This document shows positions 48,145 to 59,147 of a stretch of 64,000 nt of DNA, piece after piece. Under the pieces are notes generated by a model. The model saw only the letters and a list, made by a program, of their open reading frames with translations. It was not told the DNA's origin and ran no database searches. The DNA is taken from the NCBI GenBank assembly GCA_022578605.1, contig MU394077.1, positions 1 through 64,000 of the forward strand, written 5' to 3'. Source of the stretch: Camillea tinctor (Eukaryota; Ascomycota; Sordariomycetes; Xylariales; Xylariaceae). The number at the start of each line of letters is the position of its first letter. Positions within the stretch are counted from its first letter, which is position 1. Position numbers and translations under genes: made by a program.

Positions 48145-50383
48145 TCACACATTACGTTCATCGCCATCCTCCCTTTCAAACCTTCTCTCACGCTTGACCC
48201 TCACCGTCTTACCTCCCTCACCATCCTTATCCTCCTCGCTTCCTCTCCTTACCCATACCCGTCCCCGACTTCTTCCCCTCGTCCTCGGCTCCTCCGCAAT
48301 ATCCCCCGCTCTCCAACCAGGGCGCATCTTAACCGGCTTCAGGAACCCGTCTACATGCACAGCGCCGTACATCTCATCTTCGCTATCTACGTCTGCTTCA
48401 CCCCCCGCAACCGCGCCTGTACCCCCGATACCACTGCCACTATCCGCAGTAGCTATGGTAGCAGCAGTCGTAGCGACACCGTGCACCAGCTTCATATGCC
48501 TTGACATGTTTGACCGCCTCGCGAACCCGTCGACTGCGCGGGGGCAGTCGGTAAACGGACAGAAATGAGCACCGCCACAGCTGGCGGAGGACGACACCGC
48601 CGATCGGGAGCGGGATCGACGGCCGGCAGCGGGCGTGCGGGCGCGTCCGTGTGAGAGCGAGCGCCGTGGGGTGGTGACAGTAGCGGTATTGCCATCCAAT
48701 CTGGAGCGGGAGCGGGAGCGGGAGCGGGAGCGGCGCGCGATGTGCAGCGCAACATCCTTTTCGTCTCTGTCCTCGTCCGCATCTTCGTGCTCGCTACTCG
48801 GTGCTAGTAGTGGCATGCCTGGTTCGTAGCACGTAATTATCTTTCCCGGCACGGGCGTTCGGCCGACCGGTGCTGCTTCGGGCAGAGTTTGGAGGATAGC
48901 GGGCTGGCCGAAGAGGTCGGCGCACCGACGGGCCGTGCGATCGAGCACCGAGACTGGGAAGCCGGCTAGGGCGGCGGCGCCGAGGATGTCATGCCAATCT
49001 CTGAGGCCTATTCTTGCCCTCCCCTTACCCTTAATGGTAGATGTATCTTTGCGTGTTTTAGGCGACTGTTTCTCCGTCCTCTTGCGTTTTAACTTGGATT
49101 TCTTTTCTATGCCCTCCTCGGCGGAGCTATCCCTTCCAGACCCAGCACTGTAACTGGGATCTTGAGTCTGCATAGGTTCTACTCCTGACCTCTCCTCCGG
49201 TTCCACGTCTGGCTCTGCAAAGAAGGGAATTGGTTCCTTGCGCAGTCGCGCGACACGGATAGTATACTCTTGGTCCGTCTCATCGGCTAGCCTGGGATAT
49301 AGTTTCCGCGGCCTCCCAGCTTTCTTCCTCCCGTGCTCCGGCATTTCTGGCGGCACCGAGCTTCTGACTTGAGAAGGCTCTCGAGATTTGGGAGGTCTCC
49401 CTCGTTTCTTCGTACCCGTTTGGGACCGGCTGCGCGACGATCTCTGGCCACGACGAGATGAATCTGACACGTCCGAGTCCGCCGAGTCGGATTGGTAATT
49501 GAACATTGAATCCTGCGCCTTATGAAGTATCATGAGCGTTTTGTCAAAGTTAGATAGAACATGCCGAATAGATGGACGTAAAATGGTGTGCGAAATATCA
49601 TCGTCGGTAGCGAAAATAGGTTCATAAAACCGCTTCTCAAGCGGGACGATAGGTGGTAGTTTGGTTTCGACGTTGTCTATTTCCATTTCATCATCTTCAG
49701 CTGCGCTGTTGTATCTGGTCGATGTCGACCCGGACCTTGCGCGCTTGGCGGTTGAGAAGATATCTGCACTGGGCCCATCGTCGCCACCGCCTTCGAACCC
49801 GTAGTCAAGACCTCCAGTAACTAGCTCGGCGTGGGGCCGGGCCTTGAATTTTTCTTTCGCGACGCGTAGAACAGCGGCAGTCAATGTCTCTTCTAGAGCA
49901 GTGCTCGGCATTTCTTGCACGGCCTTTCTCAACGTCGACTTTTCGTCCAAGTCATTTGTTCTCCTCATGAATACCTGATGCGGGACCTTATCCGCGCGCA
50001 TCGGCCAGGCGGTCCATGATCGATGGGGAATCCAAGCATCTGGCTCAATAGTCTGCCCTGTCGCAACGTTGATGTCCTACGAGAAGAGCTTAGTTTTGAG
50101 AGATTCTTTTTGTGGTATAGAGAGATTTGGTGAATACCTTTCCAGCGACCGGTGCCTTTATATTTTGAGCTTTATCATGTCTCTGCTTCAGCGCGAATGC
50201 ATTATATAAATGAATTGATAGGTCTTGATTGCGAATCTCGTTGAGGGCGGTAAATGTATCAATCTCTGCGTTGTTTAATTGCTGCCAAGTAGACGAGGGC
50301 CCTACCCACCGATTTGGACGTTCCTCGTATTCAGAGTCACTAGAAGGTAGATACTCATCTGAATCGTTTGTTCTAAACGCCAT
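48145..50383 (-). CDS. RRN9: Rrn9-domain protein, RNA polymerase I transcription factor
   Basis: Two exons (50383-50138, 50076-48145) give 725 residues. The N-terminal 130 residues carry the Rrn9 homology region: LYNAFALKQRHD before the intron, then AWIPHRSWTAWPMRADKVP after it. In yeast Rrn9 is part of the upstream activating factor that recruits Pol I to rDNA promoters. The long middle region is basic and low complexity, with an AT-hook-like KKRGRPPK and two further basic R/K-G-RP clusters. A run of about eight Arg-Ser dipeptides precedes a C2H2 zinc finger near residue 585 (CPFTDC with H-MKLVH). The C-terminus is Arg-rich. The Rrn9 call is from motif memory, and the finger and RS run are directly visible. 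It sits head-to-tail with NOP7. Confidence 0.75.
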
Positions 50384-50674
50384 TCTCCTTTTCTAAAATG
50401 CTGATGGAGATGGTAAAGTAGGAAGTGTGAGACTATGCAGGTGAATTTGGTGGGGGCCTCGGGGGAAAAAAAAATTTAATAGCCCAGCATAAAATACAGA
50501 ACATCCTTTTCAAGCCTCAAAACTTAGTTCTTAGTTGTGGCAATGTCAAGATATCACTTTAACTACGAGAGATTTGTATATTGAACAGCAACAAAGTATG
50601 ACCCTGTGATATCTATTATTGTAGGTAGGTATGCGCATATCTATAGCCCGTCCTTCAAGTCTCCTAGGTTAGAT

Positions 50675-52830
50675 TTACGCCTTTCCCTTAGCTTTCTGTT
50701 TTTCCAACTTTCTCCTTTTTGCCCTCAGTTTCTGATCTTCTGCACTCTTCTTATTATTACTATATTGCATTTGCTCGAAAAGCTTTCGCTTCTTCTTGCT
50801 CAGCATGCCCTTTGCTCTCTCAAGCTCCTCCTCCTCTTCCTTAGCCTGTTTGGCTAACTTCTTCTTTGCCTCCATCTTCGCCTTGGTCCGTGGGTTCGTG
50901 GCTGCCTGCTTGATAGGTTTCCCAGTCAATTCAGCCTCGAGTTCCCTTTGGTACTGTAGTTCAGCGTCTCGGTCTTCGTCCTCAATCTCATTTTCATCAT
51001 CCTCGTCACCAGGCTTCTCCTCATCCGAGAAGCCCCCGAAGGTATCATCACCTCCATCCTCTTCATCCTCCTCAGATTCGGCGACATCCATCCCATCCGC
51101 AGTATCTTGTACCTTTTTCACGGCGAGGTTATCATCATCCTCGTCCACGTCCTCGTCACTGTCATCCAGAGCTTCGCCCTCAGGCTCCTGATCTTCTAAG
51201 GGCATTGTTGGATCATACGCGCCTTGAGTGTTCTGCACAAACGGGCTTAGATGAGGTGGCAGTTGGGCACCTGGTGCATATAGATCTGGGCGCTTCATTT
51301 CTTCGTCGTTTATACTATCCCAGACCCATTGTGGCTGCACGTAAATACGCCCAGGTACTCTTTGGTTGGGCGCGAGCCTTTGAGACGTCTGGCTGTCCTC
51401 GCCATCGCCATCGCCATCGCCAGTCTCTTCTCTTGCGGCCTGAATGACGGGGCGATCTACAATTTGGTGGGTGATAGATGGATCCAGTTCGTTGGTGGTG
51501 TATGCGCCCTCTCCCAGCACCCCATCCCAGCCCACACGTTTGCAACCAAAAGCGCGGAGAATGAATTCGAGAGGTTGTCTTGGGGTCTCACGAGAGAGGA
51601 AGAATGTGCAGTTTGCGAACATGGACTCAGGCTCGCTGCTGGAATAGCTGGGCTGGGGTAGCACATCGCCACCGGGGGCAGCTGGCTCAAATTTGTCAAT
51701 TGCATCTGTGGAATCCTCCTTTTCTGAGTCGTTTTGGTTCCGGTCACCATCAACATCCGTCTCTTTCATCTGTCGAATAAGTTTATTCACCTCGGCCTGT
51801 GTCTTAGGGTCTGGCCCGGTTTCAGATTCACTATTGGCCAGTTGTGCCGGTTCGCTCGCGATAGCAGCTGCATTGTTGGTTTCGAGCCGGAGTGCTCCAA
51901 GCTCGGCTGCCCCGTCATCCTTGGCCTGGTCAAACCTGGGTGGGTATTTTAGCCCGGCAGAGGTATACAGCCGGAAGTTCACGAACCCCAGAAGGGTCAT
52001 GTAAAACTCCACAAAGGTACCCATAATCCTGAAATCGATATCGCCAATGACTCTTTGGTTGAACTTGTAGGGCACAAGCCACAGAATGTCCTCGCCTTGA
52101 ATGCTAGCCTGGTAATAGATTCCCTTGATCGACAGGAAAGATTTGCGCAAGCTCTGCGACGTAATGATGTAGTGCTGAAATTCGAGGCACAAGCGTTCAC
52201 AACGAGCAATCATCTTGGCGGGGACTGTGGAGGTGGAGGGGAGATTGGCGAACAGGAAAAGCATGGATAAACAGTCGTCGAGATCACGCAGGGCATCCAC
52301 GAATGTTGGATATCGTTCTCGGATGACATGGTCCAGAGTATATCGTGGCTTGCCTGTCTTCTCTGGTCTCGAAGCATTGCGCTCGAGGCGGCTCGCGTCG
52401 CTGACATCTCCACGACCAAGGGCTCTTGAAATCTTCTTCTCAAGTACCTTCTGCTCTCTGAACTTCTGTAGCAATGGTTCATGTAAGAGGTACTGTATGT
52501 CTTTGGCGTAGTAAAAGGTGGTGGAAGCGGTTAAACTCTTGGTAACCTTCTTCTTGTTCCTTGGCTCGCGCGGGAAGATGCTAGAGATTGTGATTGTTCT
52601 CAGATTAGTCCAAGCATACCAATTGTTGCTCATTACTTTCCTCAAGGCGAGCTAATGTACAGACAGCAAGAGAGAGAGAGAGAGAGGGGAAAAAAAAAGA
52701 TTCCATACCCTTTCCAAATGCATAGTTTTCGAAAGTCTGGAAGACTAATCTGTAGCTTTTTGACAGCTTGTGTTCGGGTGATGTAGTTTTTAGCGTTTCC
52801 CGCCTCGCCCTTCTTTTTTATCCTGGCCAT
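50675..52830 (-). CDS. NOP7: Pescadillo homologue NOP7, 60S ribosome assembly factor
   Basis: Two exons (52830-52709, 52580-50675) give 675 residues. Start [19 protein letters not shown], then [28 protein letters not shown] across the intron, is the highly conserved Pescadillo N-terminus. The Pescadillo domain continues through [28 protein letters not shown] domain lies at about 345-460 with the conserved late Trp ([11 protein letters not shown]), interrupted by an acidic loop. The C-terminus has acidic stretches and a Lys-rich coiled coil ending in KAKGKA. NOP7 works with Erb1 and Ytm1 (PeBoW) in 27S pre-rRNA processing in the nucleolus. Its promoter is shared with the divergent PIG-U gene. 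Confidence 0.96.
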
Positions 52831-53375
52831 GTTCGTATAGTTTCTATCACTACTAATTTTATGTTATCGAAAGAGATAGTTGATGATCCGAATCCCATGT
52901 ACTAAAAGGAAAAAAAAAAAAAAAAGAATTGAGAAGTAGTTTAGGAAGACTTTCACTGCGCAAATGCACTTGAATCCTTTTTAGTGGGGCACCAACTTTT
53001 TTTTTCCTTCTAAGTTCAATCTGATGAACATTTTACGTATTGCCATACATGACCGCTTTCTGGGGTCTGTTGCTATACTAAATACAGGCTAGCGTGGATT
53101 ACTTGAGTGTCTGCAGGGTCCACAACTGGAACTTCAGGGTTGCCGACCTGCCGACCTGACCTGACCATAAGGTTGGAACCAGCCTGCCAAACCTACTTAC
53201 TTACTACTACCTACTAAGTAAGTACACTAAAGTCAGCAAATATTTGGCCACCTGTTGTTGGCGCCATAAAGCTTCCCTCCTTCCAATTCATTCCCAGTAA
53301 CGACACCTCAAGTTAAAAACATAACATCACCCGGCCACAATTCCACCCTCGCATATCCGACGATGGAATTGCACT
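52831..53375. promoter_or_regulatory. divergent promoter between NOP7 and PIG-U
   Basis: A 545-bp region with poly-A/T runs at 52,909-52,924 and 52,998-53,006, GACCTGCCGACCTGACCTGACC repeats near 53,143-53,165, and ACCTACTTACTTACTACTACC at about 53,190. The TTAGGT-like words resemble the CTAGGTA family seen at other housekeeping promoters here, but a full palindrome is not present. Confidence 0.5.
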
Positions 53376-54842
53376 ATGAACCACGGTAAAATGCAAACTC
53401 AGGCGACGGTTGGCCTCTATGCTGCTGCCTCCGCCCTACGACTCTCGCTCTTCATACTATTCCCAGCTCTACCAGATCTACTAACCGGCCGGGTGGAAAT
53501 ATCGACGCCCGTGACGAGCTTCAAAAGATGTAAGCCAGCCAGCCAGCCAGCCAACTAACGAGCCAACTAGCTAGCTAGCCATGGACGTGGATGTGGACGT
53601 CGCATGAATGACATTCAATGGGAACGCCAGCTAACTATGTACACTCGTAGTCCAAGAGGGATTGTTCCTATACAACCACAATGTCTCGCCATACGACGGC
53701 GGTGTCTACCACCAGGCCCCGTTACTTCTACCACTCTTCTCACTACTCCCGGACCCTGCCGCCTATCCCATCTTCACCTACCTATTGTATATCGTAGTCG
53801 ACCTACTCAGTGCCTATGCGCTGTACCAAATTGCCGAGTCCGGGGAAGCAGCCTCGTCAAAGCTGTTTACTTCCCCGCGCAAGGACAAGAGATGGAGTGG
53901 TTATGTCGTTGCTGCCAGGTAGGTTCTACACAACAACCTGAGCTCCGCCTCTTATCTTCTTGTGGAGACTTACCAAGTCTTCTCAGCTTTCTTTTTAGTC
54001 CCTTCACTATCGCGACATGCCTAGCCCGTCCGACAAGTGTGTTCACTACGTGCGCCATTCTGCACGCCATAGCGAAGGCCATAGCCGGCTATCCACTTAC
54101 CTCGATGCTCGCCCTCTCCTTCGGGGCCTACCTCTCCATGTATCCGACCCTTCTCCTCCCGCCTTTAGTACTCCTCGCCTACGACCGGCAACGCGTGGAT
54201 AATACGACACCTTCCCTACTTCAATTTGCTAGTAGATGCGTCGCCACGGTCTCCCTATGCGTCTCACTGCTGTTTTCCGTCTCTTACCTCGTAACTGGAT
54301 CCTGGGAATTCATTCCTTCAACTTACGGCATTCAACTGACCTTGACGGACCTTACACCCAACGTCGGACTCTGGTGGTACTTTTTTATAGAGATGTTCGA
54401 CAGTTTCCGGTCTTTCTTTCTTGGCGTATTTTGGTTGCACCTATCTTCCTACGTCGGTGGGCTTTCAATCCGGATTCGTTCTCAGCCTCTTGTGGTACTC
54501 ACACTGCTTCTTGGCATCTTTGCCATATTCAAACCGTACCCTAGCATTTCGGACGCAAGTTTGTTTCTTGCCGTATTGCCATTGTTCAGACATGTATTCC
54601 CTCTCATGAGGTATAGTTTTCTAACTGCATCCACCATCCTATACTCGACTTGCCTGGGGCCCGCCTTCTATCATCTATGGATTTACGCTGGTAGCGGAAA
54701 TGCCAATTTCTTCTACGCCATCACTCTGGTCTGGAGTTTGGGATTAAGCTTGTTAGTCAGCGATTTGACATTTGCTGTGCTCAGAGACGAATGGGAGGTG
54801 GAACGACCCGAGATGGTCGGCAAAGAAATTAGACAAATTTAG
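53376..54842 (+). CDS. GPI transamidase subunit PIG-U/Gab1
   Basis: Three exons (53376-53529, 53651-53918, 53987-54842) give 425 residues, normal for PIG-U. Many hydrophobic helices. Diagnostic segments are FQEGLFLYNHNVSPYDGGVYHQAPLLL, FLFSPFTIATCLARPTS, and WYFFIEMFDSFRSFF with the FxxPY-like KPYPSISD after it. PIG-U (yeast Gab1, formerly Cdc91) is a multispanning ER subunit that helps the transamidase recognise the GPI lipid. Intron 1 contains a CCAG tetranucleotide repeat (about 53,534-53,552). The upstream ATG at 53363 meets a stop after eight codons and is probably a tiny upstream frame. Confidence 0.95.
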
Positions 54843-54899
54843 AGCGCGAGGTCATTCTGGGCCTCCGTGGTTAGCAATCCGGAAACACTCTGGGAAGAA

Positions 54900-54901
<2 letters not shown>

Positions 54902-54978
<77 letters not shown>
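54902..54978. repeat. (TTA)n microsatellite, about 25 units
   Basis: Perfect trinucleotide run starting about 60 bp after the PIG-U stop codon, so probably inside its 3' UTR. Confidence 0.98.
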
Positions 54979-56082
54979 TGAAAGACAAAATCATGTAATA
55001 CACAGAACATGATTTATGGTAAATATACCTACCTAGGTACCTATATATATATGTTGCAATCAAGATGAACATGACTTAGAACATTTGGTAGTGTGACATT
55101 ATATCTTAAATATGTACTTGCAATTATATCATTACTAATGGTCAATATATATACCTTTCTCTTTGTAGCCCTCACTAGCTAATTGTAAATATGAAGACCC
55201 TTCCGTTCTGAACACTTTCAGGAGGCAAGGGGTGTGATAGGCTATCGTGTGATTCAAACGGGGTCGATAATGTTGAGGTGGAAAGAAATAATAACAGAGG
55301 GTGATATAAGATACCTTGACGATTTTCGATAAATCGCTTTAAGCCACCTAGATAGTGATAACGACAAGTTGAGAAAAACTGCAAGGTTAGGGTCTTTATA
55401 ATATTTAAGAGACCACAAGGCATCCCCCTATTCATGGTCTTATATTGTCTTAAGGATGAGGAATGGACCCAAAATATGCATGACAGAGAGACAATGGGAA
55501 GTCTAATATATGGTGTAGGGATGTAGACGTTTATACGTACGTACCTAGAGAGCTAAGCCGATTTGTCCTTTCCCCCCCTTTTTTTTCATCTAAGCTCACG
55601 TTGCAACCCAAATCTCGTGATGCAAAGATCACTTCTTTAATCACAGTATTGTCCTAGGATTAAATACTTGAACTGTTCCTAATTGCTCTATTTCTCCGCA
55701 GGGCGTAAATAATTCGTACTTAAGTAGGTGCCTACATGCAATAATTGATCCTGCTCCATACACTAACCTAGGTCAGGCGAGTATATATACTCTAATTAGT
55801 TGTTTTCCATCCCATCATATCGATACACTTCCTTATCTTGCATATATGAGGTAATAGATCTTGTCGGGGGACCGAAAGATTTGGCTTAGATCTACTCCCA
55901 TATATCGGATACAGCCCGAAACAGAGGTAGAATAAAACTAATAGATAAATCATCATCCGCAAATTAAATTTATTGTAGGAAAACTTCACATAGAGGGTTT
56001 TTTATTGGATGAATCCTAGAGCGATAGGAGGAAGAACTCAATTCGCGAATGATGTGGCAACTCTCCCTATCCTACCATACCC

Positions 56083-56110
56083 ACCTACCTACCTACCTAC
56101 CTACCTACCT
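56083..56110. repeat. (CCTA)n tetranucleotide repeat
   Basis: About six to seven tandem CCTA/CTAC units. Compositionally it matches half of the dispersed TACCTAGGTA palindrome. Confidence 0.9.
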
Positions 56111-57071
56111 CCTTACCAGCCAAATCATGCACTCCAGACAGTCGTTAACCAGTTGCTTAGTAGTTTCCATATATCATGTCCCTCTCCTGTTCACCTAACG
56201 AATAAACAAAGCCTAACCTGTCAAACCGCCTGTACCAAGAATAAAATGTAGCTTCTTTCCTGCCCTCTTCCTTAGCGATGTAGGCCCCCCATGTTTTTGT
56301 TCTTTAGCTCTGTGTCTAACAGAAATACGAAAGTAAAAGCTTTTTCCAAGGGCCGGGAGCTTAGGTTTCATATTCTCTCACTACCCTTACCCTTATTTCA
56401 TCTCTCTTTCTTTTACCCCGACTGTCGGCACCTTAGACCGCTCGCTCTTCCGTTGGTATAGACAGACAAGAGAATAGGTTTCTAACAGAATCTGGCAAGA
56501 TGCTCTTAACGGACCTACGGAAGCCCGGGATCAAGAAACAGGGTTCGTAAAATAGCGATGGGGAAAAAGCATATCGACAACATGACAAATGGCACCCATT
56601 GTCTAATTGGGATAGTATGATAATAGTCTGAGGTTTTGTAAAGGTAAGACATAGCCAACCTTTGCAAAAGGAAGTAGAAAAGATTTTTTTTTTTTTACCG
56701 AGAATCGAAGTAGGCGGGTCAGAAAGGAGGTATCAATAAACGATTAAATAAATGGAGGAATATGAACAAGAGATAAATGTTGCTTAAATATGCCACAAAA
56801 CGCCAACAGAAACGCCATTTGAACGCCGTCTTGGAGGTTCTGTGCGTTGACATAAAGTTGTTTAGATAAGTCTCAAGATAGGGGTAGTCGTTGTTTGAGG
56901 GTAATCGTGTTGGTTTTGGCTAGCGGTCAGAATCGACCAATATGGAATAAGTGTGATGGGAACGTATGTAGCGAGCGAGATCAATAATCCATTTAGTTGG
57001 TTCGTGACTCGATGTTTGGAGAGGTACTCTCGATGAAGCTTCACAGAAAGCCGGCTATCTTTCCATGACAT

Positions 57072-58488
57072 CTATTTCTTCAGCACCGCATCGTAGATGC
57101 TGAGGATGCCGCTAATGGCAGTGCCGACAAGGACACCCTTATAGCCCCCATATATGGCTGTATTGATACGAGAGATCGACGTCTTGTCGATCCAGCCACC
57201 AAAGGTGACGCCCTGGCCATAGACGACAAACGAGATCAGGGCCTTGATGATACTGAAAGTCAAGGGGTCTACGGTCGAATCCGGCACAGGGGTGCGACGC
57301 TGCTGACGGCCTTGCTGAGGGCCAGCATTCAAGTTGACAAAGTAACCAACTGTGCTTGGAAGGATGGCGCTTGTGAAGGTCCAAAGCAACGCGGGGGACC
57401 AGAAAGAGTAGGTGAAGAGCAGAAACAAATCCGGGACGAAGACGGGATAGTCATGAGTGCCGAGGAAGGAGACAGCGGGGATGGTGAAGGCGTACTTGTC
57501 GGAGAGGATCTCAGGACGCAGAAAATAAAGCTCGAAAGCAGAGATGGCGAGGAGAACCGAGTTGACTGTGGACAAGCTCTCGCGCGTGGCATGGGTAACC
57601 TCTGAAATGCCCGACTCCTTGTATAGCGAAGCCACGCGGGTCCTCACTGCGACGGTGGAACGGTCGACGGCATCAACGACGTCGGCAGGAGTCGTAGGTA
57701 GAGGAATGCGGCTTGCAAGCGAGAGTGCGCGGGCAGGAGTGCGCGTCACCGCAGTCGAGGTGTTGCTAGGCTCTTCCTCAGACCTGGGTAAATAGTTAGT
57801 TAGACGCGTCGCAAAGCGCAAGAGGGACCGTCGCAAACAAGACTTACTCAGGAGGGGGTGAGACGTCAGTGACTTTGGTAGCGCGGCGCTTGATGACCTT
57901 GGGCTTCTCAACAGGCGCATCGATGTCCTTCTTAATGGGAGAGCCGATGGTCCGGGCGCGACTCGCATAGTAGTTGGCAAGCTTGGGGTCGACCGAGAAG
58001 GTGGTCGAATTTTCGGCAAGGTATTCGTCCAGTGCTAATTCGAGCTCAGGCTTTCTTAGCGACTCATAACTGTGTCGCAGAAGATCATGTTAGCCATGTG
58101 GCATTTGTCTCATGAAGCTCGGGACGGCGCGCATGTTTTGCCCTATATGTCTCTCTCTCTCTCTATCTCTTTTGATGCTGCATTCCAAAGGGCGGTAGCA
58201 ACAGTACTGATGGTGGATGCGCGTGGTCGATACTACGCCACGTCATATCCGATCGCATCACCGCCATATTGAAATCGAGCCCCCCCAAAAGAAGGAAAAA
58301 GGATAGAATCGAAGGGATCACACGAGGGGAAAAAGAAGAAAAAAAAAACCAGTACACTGCAAATGCAATACGATGGAATACACCCATTGCTTCCAACCAG
58401 TTACTTACTTCTTAAGGCCAGTGTGTTGGGCCAGTTCTGTGAGATCTGTCTTCCGCTGCCTCTGCAGCCAATTGTTTGCGCCCGACAT
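57072..58488 (-). CDS. SAP/HeH-like domain membrane protein
   Basis: Three exons (58488-58409, 58069-57848, 57783-57072) give 337 residues. The first 45 residues, split by intron 1 of 339 bp, form a helix-extension-helix/SAP-like unit (WLQRQRKTDLTELAQHTGLKN, then SLRKPELELALDEYL). A basic linker follows (KVIKRRATKV). The C-terminal 170 residues have about four hydrophobic helices (including TVNSVLLAISAFELYFL and FVPDLFLLFTYSFWSPALLWTF). This layout, a DNA-binding-like N-terminus plus membrane helices, resembles inner nuclear membrane proteins such as Heh1/Src1, but the Man1/Src1 C-terminal domain is not present. Location at the nuclear envelope is inference. I recognise it only as a conserved fungal protein. 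Confidence 0.78.
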
Positions 58489-59147
58489 TTTCCTCAAGGA
58501 TTTAGGATATAGAAATCAGTATTGATGGGTATCAGGTTGATCGCGGAGAATTTGCGATTAAAATGCAACGATTTGTTCGTCAAAGTACTAGCTTATGGCC
58601 CGTGATGGACTGGGGAGGGTGTTATCTTTGAAGATAAGTTGAGGATTTAAATAGTGTGCGGTGCGATGCAAAGAGGAGGGGGGTGGGAGAAATTGGGAGA
58701 TGGTGCTGTTGTTTATGTTTTCTTTTTCTGCTTCGGGTTTGTTTTGGCACAACCTTGCAGATGAACAGCATTCGGGGGAAAATATTACAGGGATGAGGTC
58801 ACCAGGCTTTTGCTATGTTAGTAGCAGGTCATGGCTCTAACCTCCATTTTATGCATTACATGGAGAGGAGAGAGAGAGAAAAATGGGGAGTCTGGGTGGG
58901 TCTACCGGTGTAGATATCTACCTAACCTAGGTAGTACCTAAAAAGCTTCTATCCCATCTCTTATTATTGTTCCTGAATGGTGAGATGGAAGTAATGTGCG
59001 GGGAATACTAGGCTAAGCTGGCTAAGGCACCTTAAAGCTTAGTATATTAGGTACTACCTAATACTAGTAGTGTTTATACATTCTCTTAAGCTGCATGTTC
59101 TTTTCCAAAATACCTTTGTAGTCGTATATGTACAGCTTCACCAATAC
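58489..59147. promoter_or_regulatory. upstream region of the SAP-like gene
   Basis: No gene. It contains TACCTAACCTAGGTAGTACCTA at about 58,919-58,940 and AGGTACTACCTAATACTAG at about 59,050, again next to a conserved gene. Confidence 0.5.

Larger units (their letters stand above)
54843..57071. other. long intergenic region between convergent genes
   Basis: It holds the ATT microsatellite (54,902-54,978), a TACCTAGGTACCTA palindrome (about 55,028-55,043), AACCTAGGT near 55,765, and a CCTA tetranucleotide run at about 56,083-56,110. No supported gene was found in 2.2 kb. Short open stretches are unconvincing. Confidence 0.5.

Noticed and set aside
56083..56110. Telomere-like repeat (CCTA runs)
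   Set aside because: The unit is CCTA, not CCCTAA, only 28 bp long and internal between genes.
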